Shown here one piece after another: positions 5,802 through 15,123 of a stretch of DNA of 64,000 nucleotides (within the stretch, counting starts at the first letter, position 1; every line of letters begins with the position of its first letter). This DNA comes from Pseudomonas endophytica. Its GTDB lineage: Bacteria > Pseudomonadota > Gammaproteobacteria > Pseudomonadales > Pseudomonadaceae. The position numbers were made by a program, and so were the translations under genes. Below the pieces are notes generated by a model. That model ran no database searches. It was given only the letters and a program-made list of their open reading frames with translations, and had not been told where the DNA came from. The DNA lies in contig NZ_LLWH01000024.1 in assembly GCF_001411475.1 (NCBI RefSeq), positions 1-64,000 on the forward strand, written 5' to 3'.

Positions 5802-8608
5802 AAGGCTCGGGCTGTACTGACGCGGTCTACCAGATAAACCAACCCGTGGTAGTCGATGCCGCCATGTTGGCTTAGGCCGATTTCACACGTGCGGCTGGTC
5901 GAGAAGCCTTCACTGCAATGCTGCACCGCGTCTTTTAAGGTGCGCAGCGAATGGGCGTTCAGTTCGGGCGTGGTGAAGCCTTTGTCGCCTGCAAACCCGC
6001 AGCAATGAATCCCTTCTGGTATCACGACTTCGGTGCTGCACAGCCGGGCGATGTCAATCAATGCCTGACTTTCGCCTAAGTGCTGGGTACTGCACGTGAC
6101 ATGCACAGCGATGGGGTTGGTTTGCGGGGTGAAGTTCAACTTATCCACAAGGTGAGTGCGGATGAAGCGCACGGGGTCGTAGAGGTCGAGGCGGCTTTCG
6201 CCTAGGTCTTGCACCAATCGCAGGGTGCACGGGCTGGTGTCGCAGTAAATCGGGTCAACCCCGCCACGGCTGGCATGCAGCAAGGCGCTAATGAGTTCCT
6301 GACGTTTGTGTTCGGCCTGCTCGTTGTAGCCCTTTGAGGCAAACGGTTGGCCGCAGCACAGGCTGTCCATGTTCTCGGGGAAGACGACTTGGTAACCGGC
6401 TTTTTCCAACAGGCTGCGGGTTTTGTCCAGCAGCGAGGTTTGTTCGCGATCACCCGCCGCAGGCCCCATTACGCGTGACACGCAGGCCGCCAGATACACC
6501 ACCCGCGGGCGAGCGTCTTTGACGGGCGGGCTGAAGCGAATCGCGCGCTCGGGTTGTGGCATGGCATTTGTCCACAGCGGCACGCGGCCTTTGCTGGCTT
6601 TGGTCAACGCGGCGGAGAGTTTGCCCAGTCGCGGCGCGCCCAACAGGATGCGCGCGCCATTGGCCACGTGTAGGGTGAAACGTGCGCCTTGCAGTGTGGT
6701 TGCAAAGTGGTTGCCCAGCATGTCGGCGGCTTTGAGGTGGTTGGCGCTACGAGCGCGCAGCTTTTTCACCAACTCGCCGGTATTGATGCCTACAGGGCAA
6801 CGTTGGGCGCACAAGCCAGTGGCGGCGCAGGTGTCGATGCCTTGGTAGGCGTAGGCTTTTTCCAGCTCGCGGGTGTCAACCCCGGCGCGTTTTTTGGCCT
6901 GAATGTCTCGCCAGATGACAATTCGCTGCCGTGGGCTGGGCGTGAGCCCTTTTGATGGACACACCGGCTCACAAAAACCGCATTCGATGCACTTATCCAC
7001 AATCTCGTCGGCGGCCGGCATCGGCTTGAGGTGTTTGAGGTGGATGTGCGGGTCTTCACTGAGCACCACGTCGGGGTTGAGGATGCCTTGTGGATCAAGC
7101 AGGCGTTTGAGTGACCACATTAATTGGTACGCGTCGCTGCCCCATTCCAGCTCAACAAAGGGCGCCATGTTGCGCCCCGTGCCGTGTTCGGCCTTGAGCG
7201 AGCCGCCAAATTCCACAGCGATCAGTTGCGCCACGTCGTCCATAAAGGCTTGGTAACGGGCGACCTCTTCGGGGTTGTTAAACCCTTGAGTGAACACAAA
7301 GTGCAGGTTGCCTTCGAGGGCGTGGCCGAACAGGATCGCTTCGTCGTAGTGGTGTTTGTCGAACAGTTCGATCAGGCGGTTAACGCCGATGGCCAGTTGC
7401 TCGACCGGGAAGGTGACGTCTTCGATGATGACGGTGGTGCCGGTTTTGCGCACAGCGCCGACCGCCGGAAAGGTGTCTTTGCGAATGGCCCACAGCTTGG
7501 CGTTTTCGGTCGGGTTTTCGGTGAAGTCGACTTGTTTTTCGACCGCAAACCCCGCCAACGAGGCCATGATCTGTGCCAATTGTTCGTGCAATAAGGTTTG
7601 CGTGGCAGCGCGGGATTCGATTAGCAAGGCGCAGGCGTTGTCTGAAAGCTGTTTGACGAACGCGGGCATGCCGGGTTTGTCTTGCACCGAACGTAGGCTG
7701 CGGCGGTCGAGCAATTCAACGGCGGACACGGGCTGACTTTTGAGCACGGTGACCGCGTTGCAGCAGGTTTCTACGTCCGGGAAGACGATCAGCGCCGAAG
7801 CTTTGTTCGGATGGTCGACGACTGTGTCGTAGGTCACCGAGCTGATGAACCCCAGCGTCCCTTCGCTGCCAACCAGTAAGTGGCTGAGAATATCCAGCGG
7901 GTCATCAAAGTCGACCAAGGCGTTAAGTGACAAGCCTGTGGTGTTTTTCAGACGGTATTTGTGGCGGATTTTCGCAGCCAACTCAGCATTAGCGCGGGTT
8001 TCGCGGGCCAATGTCGCCAATTGGTCGAGCATAGAGCCGTGGCTTTGACGAAAGGCTGCAATGTTAGCCGCGTCTTCGGTATCTACCGGGGTGCCGTCGG
8101 CCAATACAACGCGGATGCCCGCCAAGGTGTGGTAGGTGTTTTGCGCGGTACCGCAGCACATGCCGCTGGCGTTATTGGCAACAATGCCGCCAATTTTGCA
8201 GGCGTTGATCGAGGCCGGATCGGGGCCAATCTTACGTCCAAACGGCGCTAGCCACGCGTTGGCTTGGGCGCCAATCACGCCCGGTTGCAGACGGATTTGC
8301 GCACCTTGTTCGCGAATGATTTTGCCGTTCCAGTTATCGCCAAGCACGATCAGTACTGAGTCACTGATGGCTTGGCCTGACAAGCTGGTGCCCGCAGCGC
8401 GGAAGGTGACGGGCACTTGGTCGCGCCGGGCGAGGCGCAGTAGTTCGACCACTTCGTCTTCGGACTCAACGCGGATCACCAGTTTGGGGATCAGCCGATA
8501 AAAGCTTGCGTCGGTGCCGAAGGCCAAGGTTGAAAGCGGGTCGGTGAAGCGGCGGTCTTGCGGGATCAACCGTTCGGCATCACGGGTAAAGCTGACGGGC
8601 AGGCTCAT
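5798..8608 (-). CDS. dld: FAD- and Fe-S-containing D-lactate dehydrogenase
   Basis: Membrane-associated flavoprotein oxidising D-lactate to pyruvate with electrons passing to the quinone pool. It has 936 residues. An N-terminal FAD-binding PCMH-type domain spans about 35-270 (GTSLSGQA, NNASGMCCGT). The FAD-oxidase C-terminal domain runs to about 530 (GHALEGNLHF, EHGTGRN). A ferredoxin-like region has C540-x2-C-x2-C-x3-C550 and a second set at C594, C600 and C604. The C-terminal part has two CCG-type motifs (CCGQPFASKGY, CCGFAGDKGF). The start ATG overlaps the lldG stop by 4 bp. The fold also occurs in YdiJ-like 2-hydroxyglutarate dehydrogenases; the lactate role rests on its place in the lldP-lldEFG operon. 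The stop codon lies inside a REP-like repeat. Confidence 0.9.
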   Translation of the reverse strand: MSLPVSFTRDAERLIPQDRRFTDPLSTLAFGTDASFYRLIPKLVIRVESEDEVVELLRLARRDQVPVTFRAAGTSLSGQAISDSVLIVLGDNWNGKIIREQGAQIRLQPGVIGAQANAWLAPFGRKIGPDPASINACKIGGIVANNASGMCCGTAQNTYHTLAGIRVVLADGTPVDTEDAANIAAFRQSHGSMLDQLATLARETRANAELAAKIRHKYRLKNTTGLSLNALVDFDDPLDILSHLLVGSEGTLGFISSVTYDTVVDHPNKASALIVFPDVETCCNAVTVLKSQPVSAVELLDRRSLRSVQDKPGMPAFVKQLSDNACALLIESRAATQTLLHEQLAQIMASLAGFAVEKQVDFTENPTENAKLWAIRKDTFPAVGAVRKTGTTVIIEDVTFPVEQLAIGVNRLIELFDKHHYDEAILFGHALEGNLHFVFTQGFNNPEEVARYQAFMDDVAQLIAVEFGGSLKAEHGTGRNMAPFVELEWGSDAYQLMWSLKRLLDPQGILNPDVVLSEDPHIHLKHLKPMPAADEIVDKCIECGFCEPVCPSKGLTPSPRQRIVIWRDIQAKKRAGVDTRELEKAYAYQGIDTCAATGLCAQRCPVGINTGELVKKLRARSANHLKAADMLGNHFATTLQGARFTLHVANGARILLGAPRLGKLSAALTKASKGRVPLWTNAMPQPERAIRFSPPVKDARPRVVYLAACVSRVMGPAAGDREQTSLLDKTRSLLEKAGYQVVFPENMDSLCCGQPFASKGYNEQAEHKRQELISALLHASRGGVDPIYCDTSPCTLRLVQDLGESRLDLYDPVRFIRTHLVDKLNFTPQTNPIAVHVTCSTQHLGESQALIDIARLCSTEVVIPEGIHCCGFAGDKGFTTPELNAHSLRTLKDAVQHCSEGFSTSRTCEIGLSQHGGIDYHGLVYLVDRVSTARAL

Positions 8609-9276
8609 GCATCCTCCAGAATCAATACCACCAAGTCTTTCGGGCCGTGGGCGCCGTAAGCGAGTACTTGCTCAATGTCGGCTGTTTTTGACGGGCCAGA
8701 AACCAATAAGGCGTTGGTCGGCATACCGGCGGCCCAGTTCATTTCGCGCTGTACTTGGTAAAAGTTGTCGCGGATTTGGCTGGCCCTGAGCAATGCAAAA
8801 TGTATTGGCGGCACCAAGCTCATGAGGCGCGGTTCTTCCGGGGTTGGCCACATGATCAAGCTGCCGGTGGCGGCAATAGCGCCCAAGGTGGTGGTGAAGC
8901 TGGCCGGGGTATCGTTGAACAGTTCGGCCTTCCATTCTTCTATGGGGCGGTCGTAGGCTTTAAGTATTGGCAGTGCAGGATTCTGCGCCCAATGTGCTGT
9001 CACTTTTTGCCCGTGTGCTGTAGTTGGTGCGATTAACAGGCTGGGTAACTCACGATCACGGACCAATTGCGCCAGCAAGGCGGGCCAGTCGTGTTCGGTG
9101 GTGAGGTGGATTTCAGTGTGTACGGCTTCCATCAACTTGCGCAGTTGAGGGATGCGTTGTTCCGGGGTGTAGGTCCAAGGTTCTGTCACCAGCACTTCGT
9201 CGAAGTTGTCAGGCACCGGTGTGGCGCCGGTCAGACTGTTGCGCAGTTTGTTGAGGATATTGTGCTTGGCGCTCAT
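8605..9276 (-). CDS. lldG: L-lactate utilisation protein LldG/LutC (LUD domain)
   Basis: Third component of the LldEFG (LutABC) L-lactate oxidation complex. It has 223 residues from ATG 9276 (MSAKHNILNKLRN). Upstream in-frame codons belong to the overlapping lldF end and are not used. The LUD domain is recognisable by TTTLGAIAATGSLIMWP and LLVSGPSKTADIE, followed by GAHGPKDLVVLIL, the usual C-terminus. It overlaps lldF by 4 bp (ATGA) and dld by 4 bp, indicating translational coupling. It has no cysteine cluster, as expected of this subunit. Confidence 0.93.
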   Translation of the reverse strand: MSAKHNILNKLRNSLTGATPVPDNFDEVLVTEPWTYTPEQRIPQLRKLMEAVHTEIHLTTEHDWPALLAQLVRDRELPSLLIAPTTAHGQKVTAHWAQNPALPILKAYDRPIEEWKAELFNDTPASFTTTLGAIAATGSLIMWPTPEEPRLMSLVPPIHFALLRASQIRDNFYQVQREMNWAAGMPTNALLVSGPSKTADIEQVLAYGAHGPKDLVVLILEDA

Positions 9277-10733
9277 CGCGATTCTCCTGACTTTTTCGCC
9301 ATGTGATCGCGAGCCATGTCGTGCAGCGAGCGGGCGGCAGGTTTGGGGGCGCTGTGGTTTTGTGTCCAAGGGCCTACATTGCTTGGGGTTAAGCCCCGCA
9401 GGCGAGTGGCGGCCTTGAGGAACACACGGTACAGAGCCGGTGAGCTATTGAGCTTGGCCCACATGTTCCAGATCAGGCGTTCTTTACGTGAATACTTGCT
9501 GCCTTGGCCGCGCATGATGCGAGGTGCGGTGTCTGGCGATTTCACGTTCTCTTCGCGTAAGCGGCGTAGCAATGCCGGGATCGGAATTTTTACCGGGCAC
9601 ACTTCGCCACAGGCACCGCAGAGCGACGAGGCGCTTGGGTGATCAGGGACTTTGGCCAAGCCGACCATGTGCGGGGTGATGATCGCGCCAATGGGGCCGG
9701 GGTAAACCTCGCCGTAGGCATGACCGCCGATGCGGGTGTACACCGGGCAGTGGTTCATGCAGGCACCGCAGCGGATGCAGTTGAGGGTTTGGCGCAGTTC
9801 GCTGTCAGCAAAAGCTTGGCTACGGCCGTTATCGAGTAGCACCAGGTGGACTTCTTCAGGGCCGTCGAGTTCGCCCGGTTTGCGTGGGCCGGAGATCATG
9901 TTGACGTAGGTTGTGATCGGTTGGCCGAGGGCTGAACGGGTCAGTAATGAAACCAGCGGTACAACGTCGCGCAGGTTTTCGACTACTTTCTCGATCCCGG
10001 TGACGGCGATGTGTACGGGCGGTACGGTGGTCGACATACGGCCGTTGCCTTCGTTTTCGACCAGCAATAGGGTGCCGGTTTCGGCCACGGCAAAGTTAAC
10101 GCCCGATACGCCGATGTCTGCTTCGTAGAACTTTTGGCGTAATACGCGACGGCCGATCTGGATCAGTTGGTCAACGTCTTTGGTGTAGTCGACGCCCAGC
10201 TTGTCGTGAAACAGGTCAGCCACTTGCCCAGCGTTTTTGTGAATTGCGGGCATGATGATGTGCGACGGTTTCTCGTTGTCGAGCTGAACGATGTACTCGC
10301 CCATGTCGGACTCAAGGCATTCGATGCCTTGCGCGCCGAGCACGTGGTTCATCTCCATTTCTTCGCTAACCATCGACTTGCCTTTGATGACTTGCTTGGC
10401 AGCACGGCGGCGGGCAATGGACATGACGATGTCGTTGGCCTGCTCGACGGTTTCAGCCCAGTGCACTTGGACACCGTTGCGGGTCAGGTTGGCCTCAAGA
10501 CGCTCCAGCAGGTCGGGAAGCTTGGACAAGGCGCGGGCTTTTATCGCATTGCCCAGCGCGCGCAAATGCGCGCGTTCGTGAGCATCGCTGAAGGCAACCG
10601 CGCGTTTGGTCATCAGCGAGTCCATCGCGGTGCGAAAGTTATTTCGCAGTTGCTTGTCACCTAATGCCTCATGGGCGCGTGCACGGAAGTCTTCTTCTAC
10701 GGCGACGGTAGGAATCAGTGTGCTAGCGCTCAT
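9273..10733 (-). CDS. lldF: L-lactate utilisation iron-sulfur protein LldF/LutB
   Basis: Iron-sulfur subunit of the LldEFG L-lactate dehydrogenase, 486 residues. The N-terminal two thirds are a LUD domain (GVNFAVAETGTLLLVENEGNGR). The C-terminal part carries two [4Fe-4S] sets, CIRCGACMNHCPVY and CGACGEVCPVKIP, and ends in a Lys/Arg-rich tail. The start overlaps the lldE stop region by 4 bp, so its translation was probably coupled to lldE. With lldE broken, ribosomes now stop about 195 bases before the lldF start, which may lower expression. The protein itself looks intact. Confidence 0.94.
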   Translation of the reverse strand: MSASTLIPTVAVEEDFRARAHEALGDKQLRNNFRTAMDSLMTKRAVAFSDAHERAHLRALGNAIKARALSKLPDLLERLEANLTRNGVQVHWAETVEQANDIVMSIARRRAAKQVIKGKSMVSEEMEMNHVLGAQGIECLESDMGEYIVQLDNEKPSHIIMPAIHKNAGQVADLFHDKLGVDYTKDVDQLIQIGRRVLRQKFYEADIGVSGVNFAVAETGTLLLVENEGNGRMSTTVPPVHIAVTGIEKVVENLRDVVPLVSLLTRSALGQPITTYVNMISGPRKPGELDGPEEVHLVLLDNGRSQAFADSELRQTLNCIRCGACMNHCPVYTRIGGHAYGEVYPGPIGAIITPHMVGLAKVPDHPSASSLCGACGEVCPVKIPIPALLRRLREENVKSPDTAPRIMRGQGSKYSRKERLIWNMWAKLNSSPALYRVFLKAATRLRGLTPSNVGPWTQNHSAPKPAARSLHDMARDHMAKKSGESR

Positions 10734-11399
10734 TGTTCACCTCCAGTGCGCTGCCATAGAAAGCTGGCCAAGTGCTGGCCGCGGAGTGCTTTTTGCTGTT
10801 TTTCGAGCGACCCATTGATGTTCATTAGGCAGCCGCAGTCGGCGGTCAACACTTGATGTGCGCCGGTTTCAATCAGGGCGCGGGTCTTGTCGATGACCAT
10901 AGCCCCAGAAATATCGGGCATGCGAACGCTAAATGTCCCACCAAAACCACTTGCACACGAACAGCAGAAACTCGGTCAGTTCAAAGGTCCGTTCGGCGAG
11001 GGCATGCACCTTTTTTAAGGTTTCTGGCTCATCTTTGAATAGGTCTTCATAGTGCTCGCGCAGCATGCCGGCGCAGGAGCCGGAGGGTACGACCACGGGG
11101 TAATCTTCGGCAAACAATGCAAGTTGCGCGCGGGCGACTTCGCGGGCTTGGTCGGTGTAACCCGAGGTGTAGGCCGGTTGCCCACAGCAGCTTTGGCCTT
11201 GTGGATAGTCAACCTCGATGCCTTCGCGCTCAATCAGGTGTATGGCGTCCATCCCGGCTTCGGGGAAAAACAGATCGACGACGCAGGTGCCAAACAGGTA
11301 GACCTTGCGCGGTTTGTGCGCGGGGTATTGGCGCGGGACAGGAAGGGGCGGGGCGACACGGGTCGCGTTCGGCACGGCATTGTAAAAAAGCTCGCTCAT
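10730..11399 (-). pseudogene. lldE: L-lactate utilisation protein LldE/LutA, disrupted by internal deletion
   Basis: The first part (ATG 11399) is normal LldE: FGTCVVDLFFPEAG, QSCCGQPAYTSGY, GSCAGMLREHY, then FELTEFLLFVCK at about residue 136. It then runs into KWFWWDI and a TAG at 10929-10931. From 10948 another frame resumes the family sequence with GFGGTFSVRMPDISGAM and continues through TADCGCLMNI to the natural end at 10730. Between the two frames the segment with the second HxxCSxxR motif and the Glu-Cys-Cys preceding GFGG is missing. By comparison with the roughly 240-275-residue family this is about 50-60 codons plus a frameshift. The protein cannot form its second CCG cluster domain. 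Confidence 0.9.
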
Positions 11400-11489
11400 C
11401 AGGCGTCTCCGGGTGGTCCCGGTTATGTGTCTACGCCAGCGGCTGAAAACCCTCTTCAGCCACGAGGCAGACCGGGTAGTGAATTATTG

Positions 11490-11518
11490 GCGCCGGGGTG
11501 TTAGCCCCCGGCGCTTTT
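11490..11518. terminator. Hairpin between lldP and lldE
   Basis: GCGCCGGGG/CCCCGGCGC is a strong stem. The T tract is on the plus strand, so for the leftward operon it more likely acts as an attenuating or mRNA-stabilising hairpin behind lldP than as a full terminator. Confidence 0.55.
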
Positions 11519-11545
11519 AACGTGTTGTAACCATAGCGCTATTTT

Positions 11546-13240
11546 TTAATGCACCAGCATGCCGGTGAACCAATAGGCCTGCGCCAGGGTAATCAGGCCG
11601 ACGATGGTGGCGAAGAACAGGCTGTGTTTGAGGGTAAAGCGGAACAGGTCGGACTCTTTGCCCACCAGACCGGTTGCGGCGCAGGCCACGGCGATCGACT
11701 GTGGCGAGATCATTTTGCCGGTCACACCGCCGCTGGTATTGGCGGCCACCATCAGGGTGTCGCTCACGCCGATCTGGTGCGCGGTGGTGGCTTGCAACGA
11801 GCTGAAGAGCGCGTTGGACGAGGTGTCGGAGCCTGTCAGAAATACGCCCAACCAGCCGAGGAACGGCGAGAAGAACGGGAAGGCTGCGCCAGTTCCGGCC
11901 AACACCAATGCCATGGTCGAGGACATACCGGAGTAGTTGGTGACGAAGGCAAATGCCAACACCATGCCGATGGACAGGATTGGCCAACGCAGTTCGTACA
12001 AGGTTTCTTTAAAAGTGGTCAGGCCGGTTTTGATGTCGATTTTGAGGATCAGCATCGAGATCAGAGCTGAGAAGAAAATCGCCGTACCGGTGGCTGAGAT
12101 CGGATCAAGTTTGAACACCGCGGCAATTGCCGTAGGAGTGTTGACGATAGGTGCGGTTTTGATCACCAGTTGATCAAGGTGCGGGATCGCAAAGTTGAAC
12201 ACCCAGCCGTACATCGAGCCGCCTGGCGAGAACATGGCCTTGAACGGTTTGAGGGTCCAGATAGTGACCAGCACGGTCAGAATTAGGAACGGCGACCACG
12301 CTTTAAGGATCTGCATCAGGCTGTAGGGCGAAACCATTAGGTTGGTGGGTTTGCCGAATCCGCCTGTGCTGGCGGTGACGATAACGTCAGAGGTCACGCC
12401 CGGAATCTGTGCGCCTGCGGTGCGTTTTGGCTGCCAGATTTTCAGGAGCAGGGTCAGGCTTACCAAGCTAGCCAGCGCAGAGGTAATGTCCGGCAGTTCT
12501 GGGCCAATGTAGTTGGAGGTGAAAAATTGGGTGACGGCAAAGCTCAAGCCGGCGACCAACGCTGCGGGCCAAGTTTCACGCACACCGCGCAGGCCATCCA
12601 TCATGAAAACCAGCCAGAACGGTACAAACAGTGACAGCAGGGGTAACTGGCGACCGGCCATAGCGCCGATTTTGAAGGCGTCGATGCCGGTGACTTGACC
12701 CGCCACGATGATCGGAATTCCGAGGGCGCCGAAGGCTACTGGGGCGGTGTTAGCGATCAGGCATAGGCCCGCAGCGTACAGAGGGTTGAAACCTAAGCCG
12801 ACAAGCAGGGCGGCGGTAATCGCTACCGGAGCGCCGAAACCGGCGGCACCTTCTAGGAAGGCTCCGAAGCAGAAACCAATCAGTAGCACTTGTAGACGCT
12901 GGTCATCGGTGATGGACAGCACTGAGCTGCGGATGATTTCGAATTGGCCGCTTTTGACGGTCAGTTTGTAGAGGAACACTGCGGCAACAATGATCCAGGC
13001 AATGGGCCAAAGGCCATAAGCAAATCCGTAGCCCGCGGCGGCGAAAGCCATATCGGCAGGCATTTGGAAGGCAAAGATCGCAACCAAAATCGACAAGGCA
13101 AGGGTAATGCTACCGGCGACGTGACCTTTGAGGCGGAACACGGCCAACGCTAAGAAGAAAAATACGATGGGGATAACGGCCGCGATGGCAGATAAGCCGA
13201 GGCTGCCGAGTGGGCTGTAAAGTTGTTGCCAAGTTTGCAT
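11546..13240 (-). CDS. lldP: L-lactate permease
   Basis: Lactate:proton symporter of the inner membrane (LctP family), importing L- and D-lactate and glycolate. It has 564 residues and about 12-14 hydrophobic segments. The family signature [19 protein letters not shown] is near residue 130, and [14 protein letters not shown] and [16 protein letters not shown] lie in the C-terminal half. Length matches the family (about 550-565). It is the first gene of the lldPE(pseudo)FG-dld operon and lies opposite lldR with an LldR-type operator in between, so it is likely induced by lactate. Confidence 0.96.
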   Translation of the reverse strand: MQTWQQLYSPLGSLGLSAIAAVIPIVFFFLALAVFRLKGHVAGSITLALSILVAIFAFQMPADMAFAAAGYGFAYGLWPIAWIIVAAVFLYKLTVKSGQFEIIRSSVLSITDDQRLQVLLIGFCFGAFLEGAAGFGAPVAITAALLVGLGFNPLYAAGLCLIANTAPVAFGALGIPIIVAGQVTGIDAFKIGAMAGRQLPLLSLFVPFWLVFMMDGLRGVRETWPAALVAGLSFAVTQFFTSNYIGPELPDITSALASLVSLTLLLKIWQPKRTAGAQIPGVTSDVIVTASTGGFGKPTNLMVSPYSLMQILKAWSPFLILTVLVTIWTLKPFKAMFSPGGSMYGWVFNFAIPHLDQLVIKTAPIVNTPTAIAAVFKLDPISATGTAIFFSALISMLILKIDIKTGLTTFKETLYELRWPILSIGMVLAFAFVTNYSGMSSTMALVLAGTGAAFPFFSPFLGWLGVFLTGSDTSSNALFSSLQATTAHQIGVSDTLMVAANTSGGVTGKMISPQSIAVACAATGLVGKESDLFRFTLKHSLFFATIVGLITLAQAYWFTGMLVH

Positions 13241-13291
13241 GTGGGATGGCCCCTAATTGTTATTGGTCACTGCTGTTGCGTGTAACTGGAT

Positions 13292-13308
13292 AATTGGTAT
13301 TACCAATT
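13292..13308. promoter_or_regulatory. LldR-type operator
   Basis: The perfect 17-bp palindrome AATTGGTATTACCAATT lies between lldP and lldR, 51 bp before the lldP start. It follows the ATTGGT-N3-ACCAAT pattern known for LldR/PdhR-class GntR repressors, so it probably controls the lactate operon. Confidence 0.85.
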
Positions 13309-13500
13309 TACAATTGCTGTGGGCTAGGTTAAAAGCCTTGAAGGGTGTGTGTCAATTTGCCGCTGCTAAATCTTTAGTCGTGTAGTTCGTCGTCACGGCG
13401 GCTGATGGGGTAAAAAACGATTTCTCTGATAGGTGTTTGGCGAACGCCAATCAGCGAGAATAGAGGGCCCGGCGCGTGGTCGGGTGTGTGGAGAGTCGAG

Positions 13501-14268
13501 ATGGGGTTTGATCAAATTCGCCAGCGCCGCTTGTCGGACGATATTGTTGAGCAGCTCGAAGGCATGATCCTTGAGGGCACGTTGAAGGCGGGCGAGCGTT
13601 TGCCTGCGGAACGTGCGCTGGCGGAGCAATTTGGTGTGTCGCGGCCCTCATTGCGTGAGGCGATTCAAAAGTTGATCGCCAAAGGCTTACTGGTCAGCCG
13701 CCAGGGCGGTGGCAATTATGTAGCCACTTCGTTGGGATCGACGTTTAGTGATCCTTTGTTGCAACTGCTGGAGAGTAACCCTGACGCCCAGCGAGATTTG
13801 CTGGAGTTTCGTCACACCCTTGAAGCCTCTTGCGCTTACTACGCGGCTTTGCGGGCAACCGATATGGACCGTGAGCGGTTGCGGGTAGCCTTCGAGCGCT
13901 TGCAGGACTGTTATGCCCGGGCCGGTGAAATCAGTCGGGCCGAGGAGGGCGAGGCAGATGCCAGCTTTCACTTGGCGATTGCTGAGGCAAGCCACAACGC
14001 GGTGTTGTTGCACACCATTCGCGGGTTATTCGATTTGCTCAAGCGCAACGTGGTAACCAACATTGGTGGTATGTACAAGCAGCGCAGCGAGACGCGCGAC
14101 ATGCTAATTGGTCAGCATCGCGAGTTGTATTTGGCGATTATCGAAGGTCGGGCTGAAGATGCGCGGGGCGTTGCGAGCCGCCATCTTATGTATGTGCAGG
14201 AAGTGTTGGAGGAAGTACGTCAGGAGGTTCAGCGCGTGGCGCGGGCAGAGCGGCGTAATGGGTTGTGA
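13501..14268 (+). CDS. lldR: Lactate-responsive GntR-family regulator
   Basis: Transcription factor of the FadR/FCD subgroup, 255 residues from ATG 13501 (GGAGAG upstream). An in-frame GTG at 13486 is possible but less well placed. The winged helix-turn-helix lies in about residues 8-75 (LPAERALAEQFGVSRPSLREAIQKLIAKGLL). The FCD ligand domain spans about 95-235, with D and H residues in the EADASFHLAIAEASHN and GQHRELYLAI helices that normally bind a metal and effector. It is divergent from lldP and is expected to repress the operon, probably relieved by lactate. Confidence 0.92.
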   Translation: MGFDQIRQRRLSDDIVEQLEGMILEGTLKAGERLPAERALAEQFGVSRPSLREAIQKLIAKGLLVSRQGGGNYVATSLGSTFSDPLLQLLESNPDAQRDLLEFRHTLEASCAYYAALRATDMDRERLRVAFERLQDCYARAGEISRAEEGEADASFHLAIAEASHNAVLLHTIRGLFDLLKRNVVTNIGGMYKQRSETRDMLIGQHRELYLAIIEGRAEDARGVASRHLMYVQEVLEEVRQEVQRVARAERRNGL

Positions 14269-14278
14269 GATGCAAAAC

Positions 14279-14334
14279 CTGTAGGAGCGGACTTTTGATC
14301 TTTTAAAAGATCGCGAGCAAGCTCGCTCCTACAG
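14279..14334. repeat. Palindromic REP-like element
   Basis: CTGTAGGAGCG at the left is mirrored by CGCTCCTACAG at the right, with an inner GATCTTTTAAAAGATC palindrome. It lies between the convergent lldR and smpB genes and may serve as a shared terminator structure. Confidence 0.75.
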
Positions 14335-14349
14335 CGCTCGGGCTAGGAT

Positions 14350-14832
14350 CTAATCTTCCTTACCTTTGCTACGTACCGCGCGTTGCAGTTCGCGATCGGA
14401 GTCGCGCTCACGTTCGGTATGCCGCTTGTCGTATTCCTTCTTACCTTTACCTAGGGCAATTTCGCACTTGACCAAGTGCTTGCTCCAGTAAAGCGAGAGG
14501 CAGACGCAGGCATAACCTTTTTGCTGCACTGAGCTGGCCAGCTTTTCAAGCTCGCGCTTGTTGAGCAGCAGCTTGCGACTGCGTGTCGGGTCAGCGATAA
14601 CGTGCGTGCTGGTTGTGGTCAAAGGCGAGAAGTGGCTGCCGAGCAACCAAGCTTCACCATCTTTGAGAAGCACATAGCTGTCGACCAGCTGTGCTTTGCC
14701 TGCGCGCAGACTTTTTACTTCCCAGCCGGCCAGGACCAGACCAGCCTCGAACCGATGTTCGATGAAGTAATCGTGTCGCGCCTTTTTATTTTGCGCGATG
14801 GTCCCTGTGGGGTGCTTCTTCTGTTTAGCCAT
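14350..14832 (-). CDS. smpB: SsrA-binding protein SmpB
   Basis: RNA-binding partner of tmRNA (encoded at 4135-4532), required for trans-translation. It has 160 residues from ATG 14832 ([11 protein letters not shown]); upstream in-frame codons lack family similarity. The oligonucleotide-binding core is clear: [29 protein letters not shown], then [29 protein letters not shown], the C-terminal helix that reaches the ribosomal decoding centre. It is convergent with lldR. Confidence 0.97.
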   Translation of the reverse strand: MAKQKKHPTGTIAQNKKARHDYFIEHRFEAGLVLAGWEVKSLRAGKAQLVDSYVLLKDGEAWLLGSHFSPLTTTSTHVIADPTRSRKLLLNKRELEKLASSVQQKGYACVCLSLYWSKHLVKCEIALGKGKKEYDKRHTERERDSDRELQRAVRSKGKED

Positions 14833-14942
14833 AGGGGCAGCATTATAGGGAGTTGCGAGCGAGTCTGCTACGGTCAACCTGTGTGCTTGAGCAGGTAGTT
14901 TGATTCCCGGACAATACGCACTGTTTTTTAGTGCTTGGGCGT

Positions 14943-15116
14943 AATTTTCTTACGTCGCGTATCATGCTGCCTTTGGGTGGGCTGTGCCTTGTGGTCTTTA
15001 CAAGCTGATCATGGGCGCGGTGCGGTACGCGACGGTTCGCCCTGACTCTTTTCTTGATGCGCTATGTGGCGCCACTCGGCATTCTGATTGTGTTTGCCGC
15101 CCAGCTGTGGAATTAA
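14943..15116 (+). pseudogene. Remnant of sodium:solute symporter (NSS-type) C-terminus
   Basis: Three short frames read as one decayed protein. 14943-15005 gives [22 protein letters not shown] one-base loss near 15006 shifts to 15008-15060, IMGAVRYATVRPDSFLDA. A short deletion shifts again to 15060-15116, RYVAPLGILIVFAAQLWN and stop. LPLGGL...F and RYVAPLGILIVF are typical of the last membrane segments of bacterial NSS (SLC6-like) transporters, and no larger upstream part remains. The gene was probably lost almost entirely before or while smpB and ratA stayed intact. Confidence 0.6.
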
Positions 15117-15123
15117 CGCTGAC

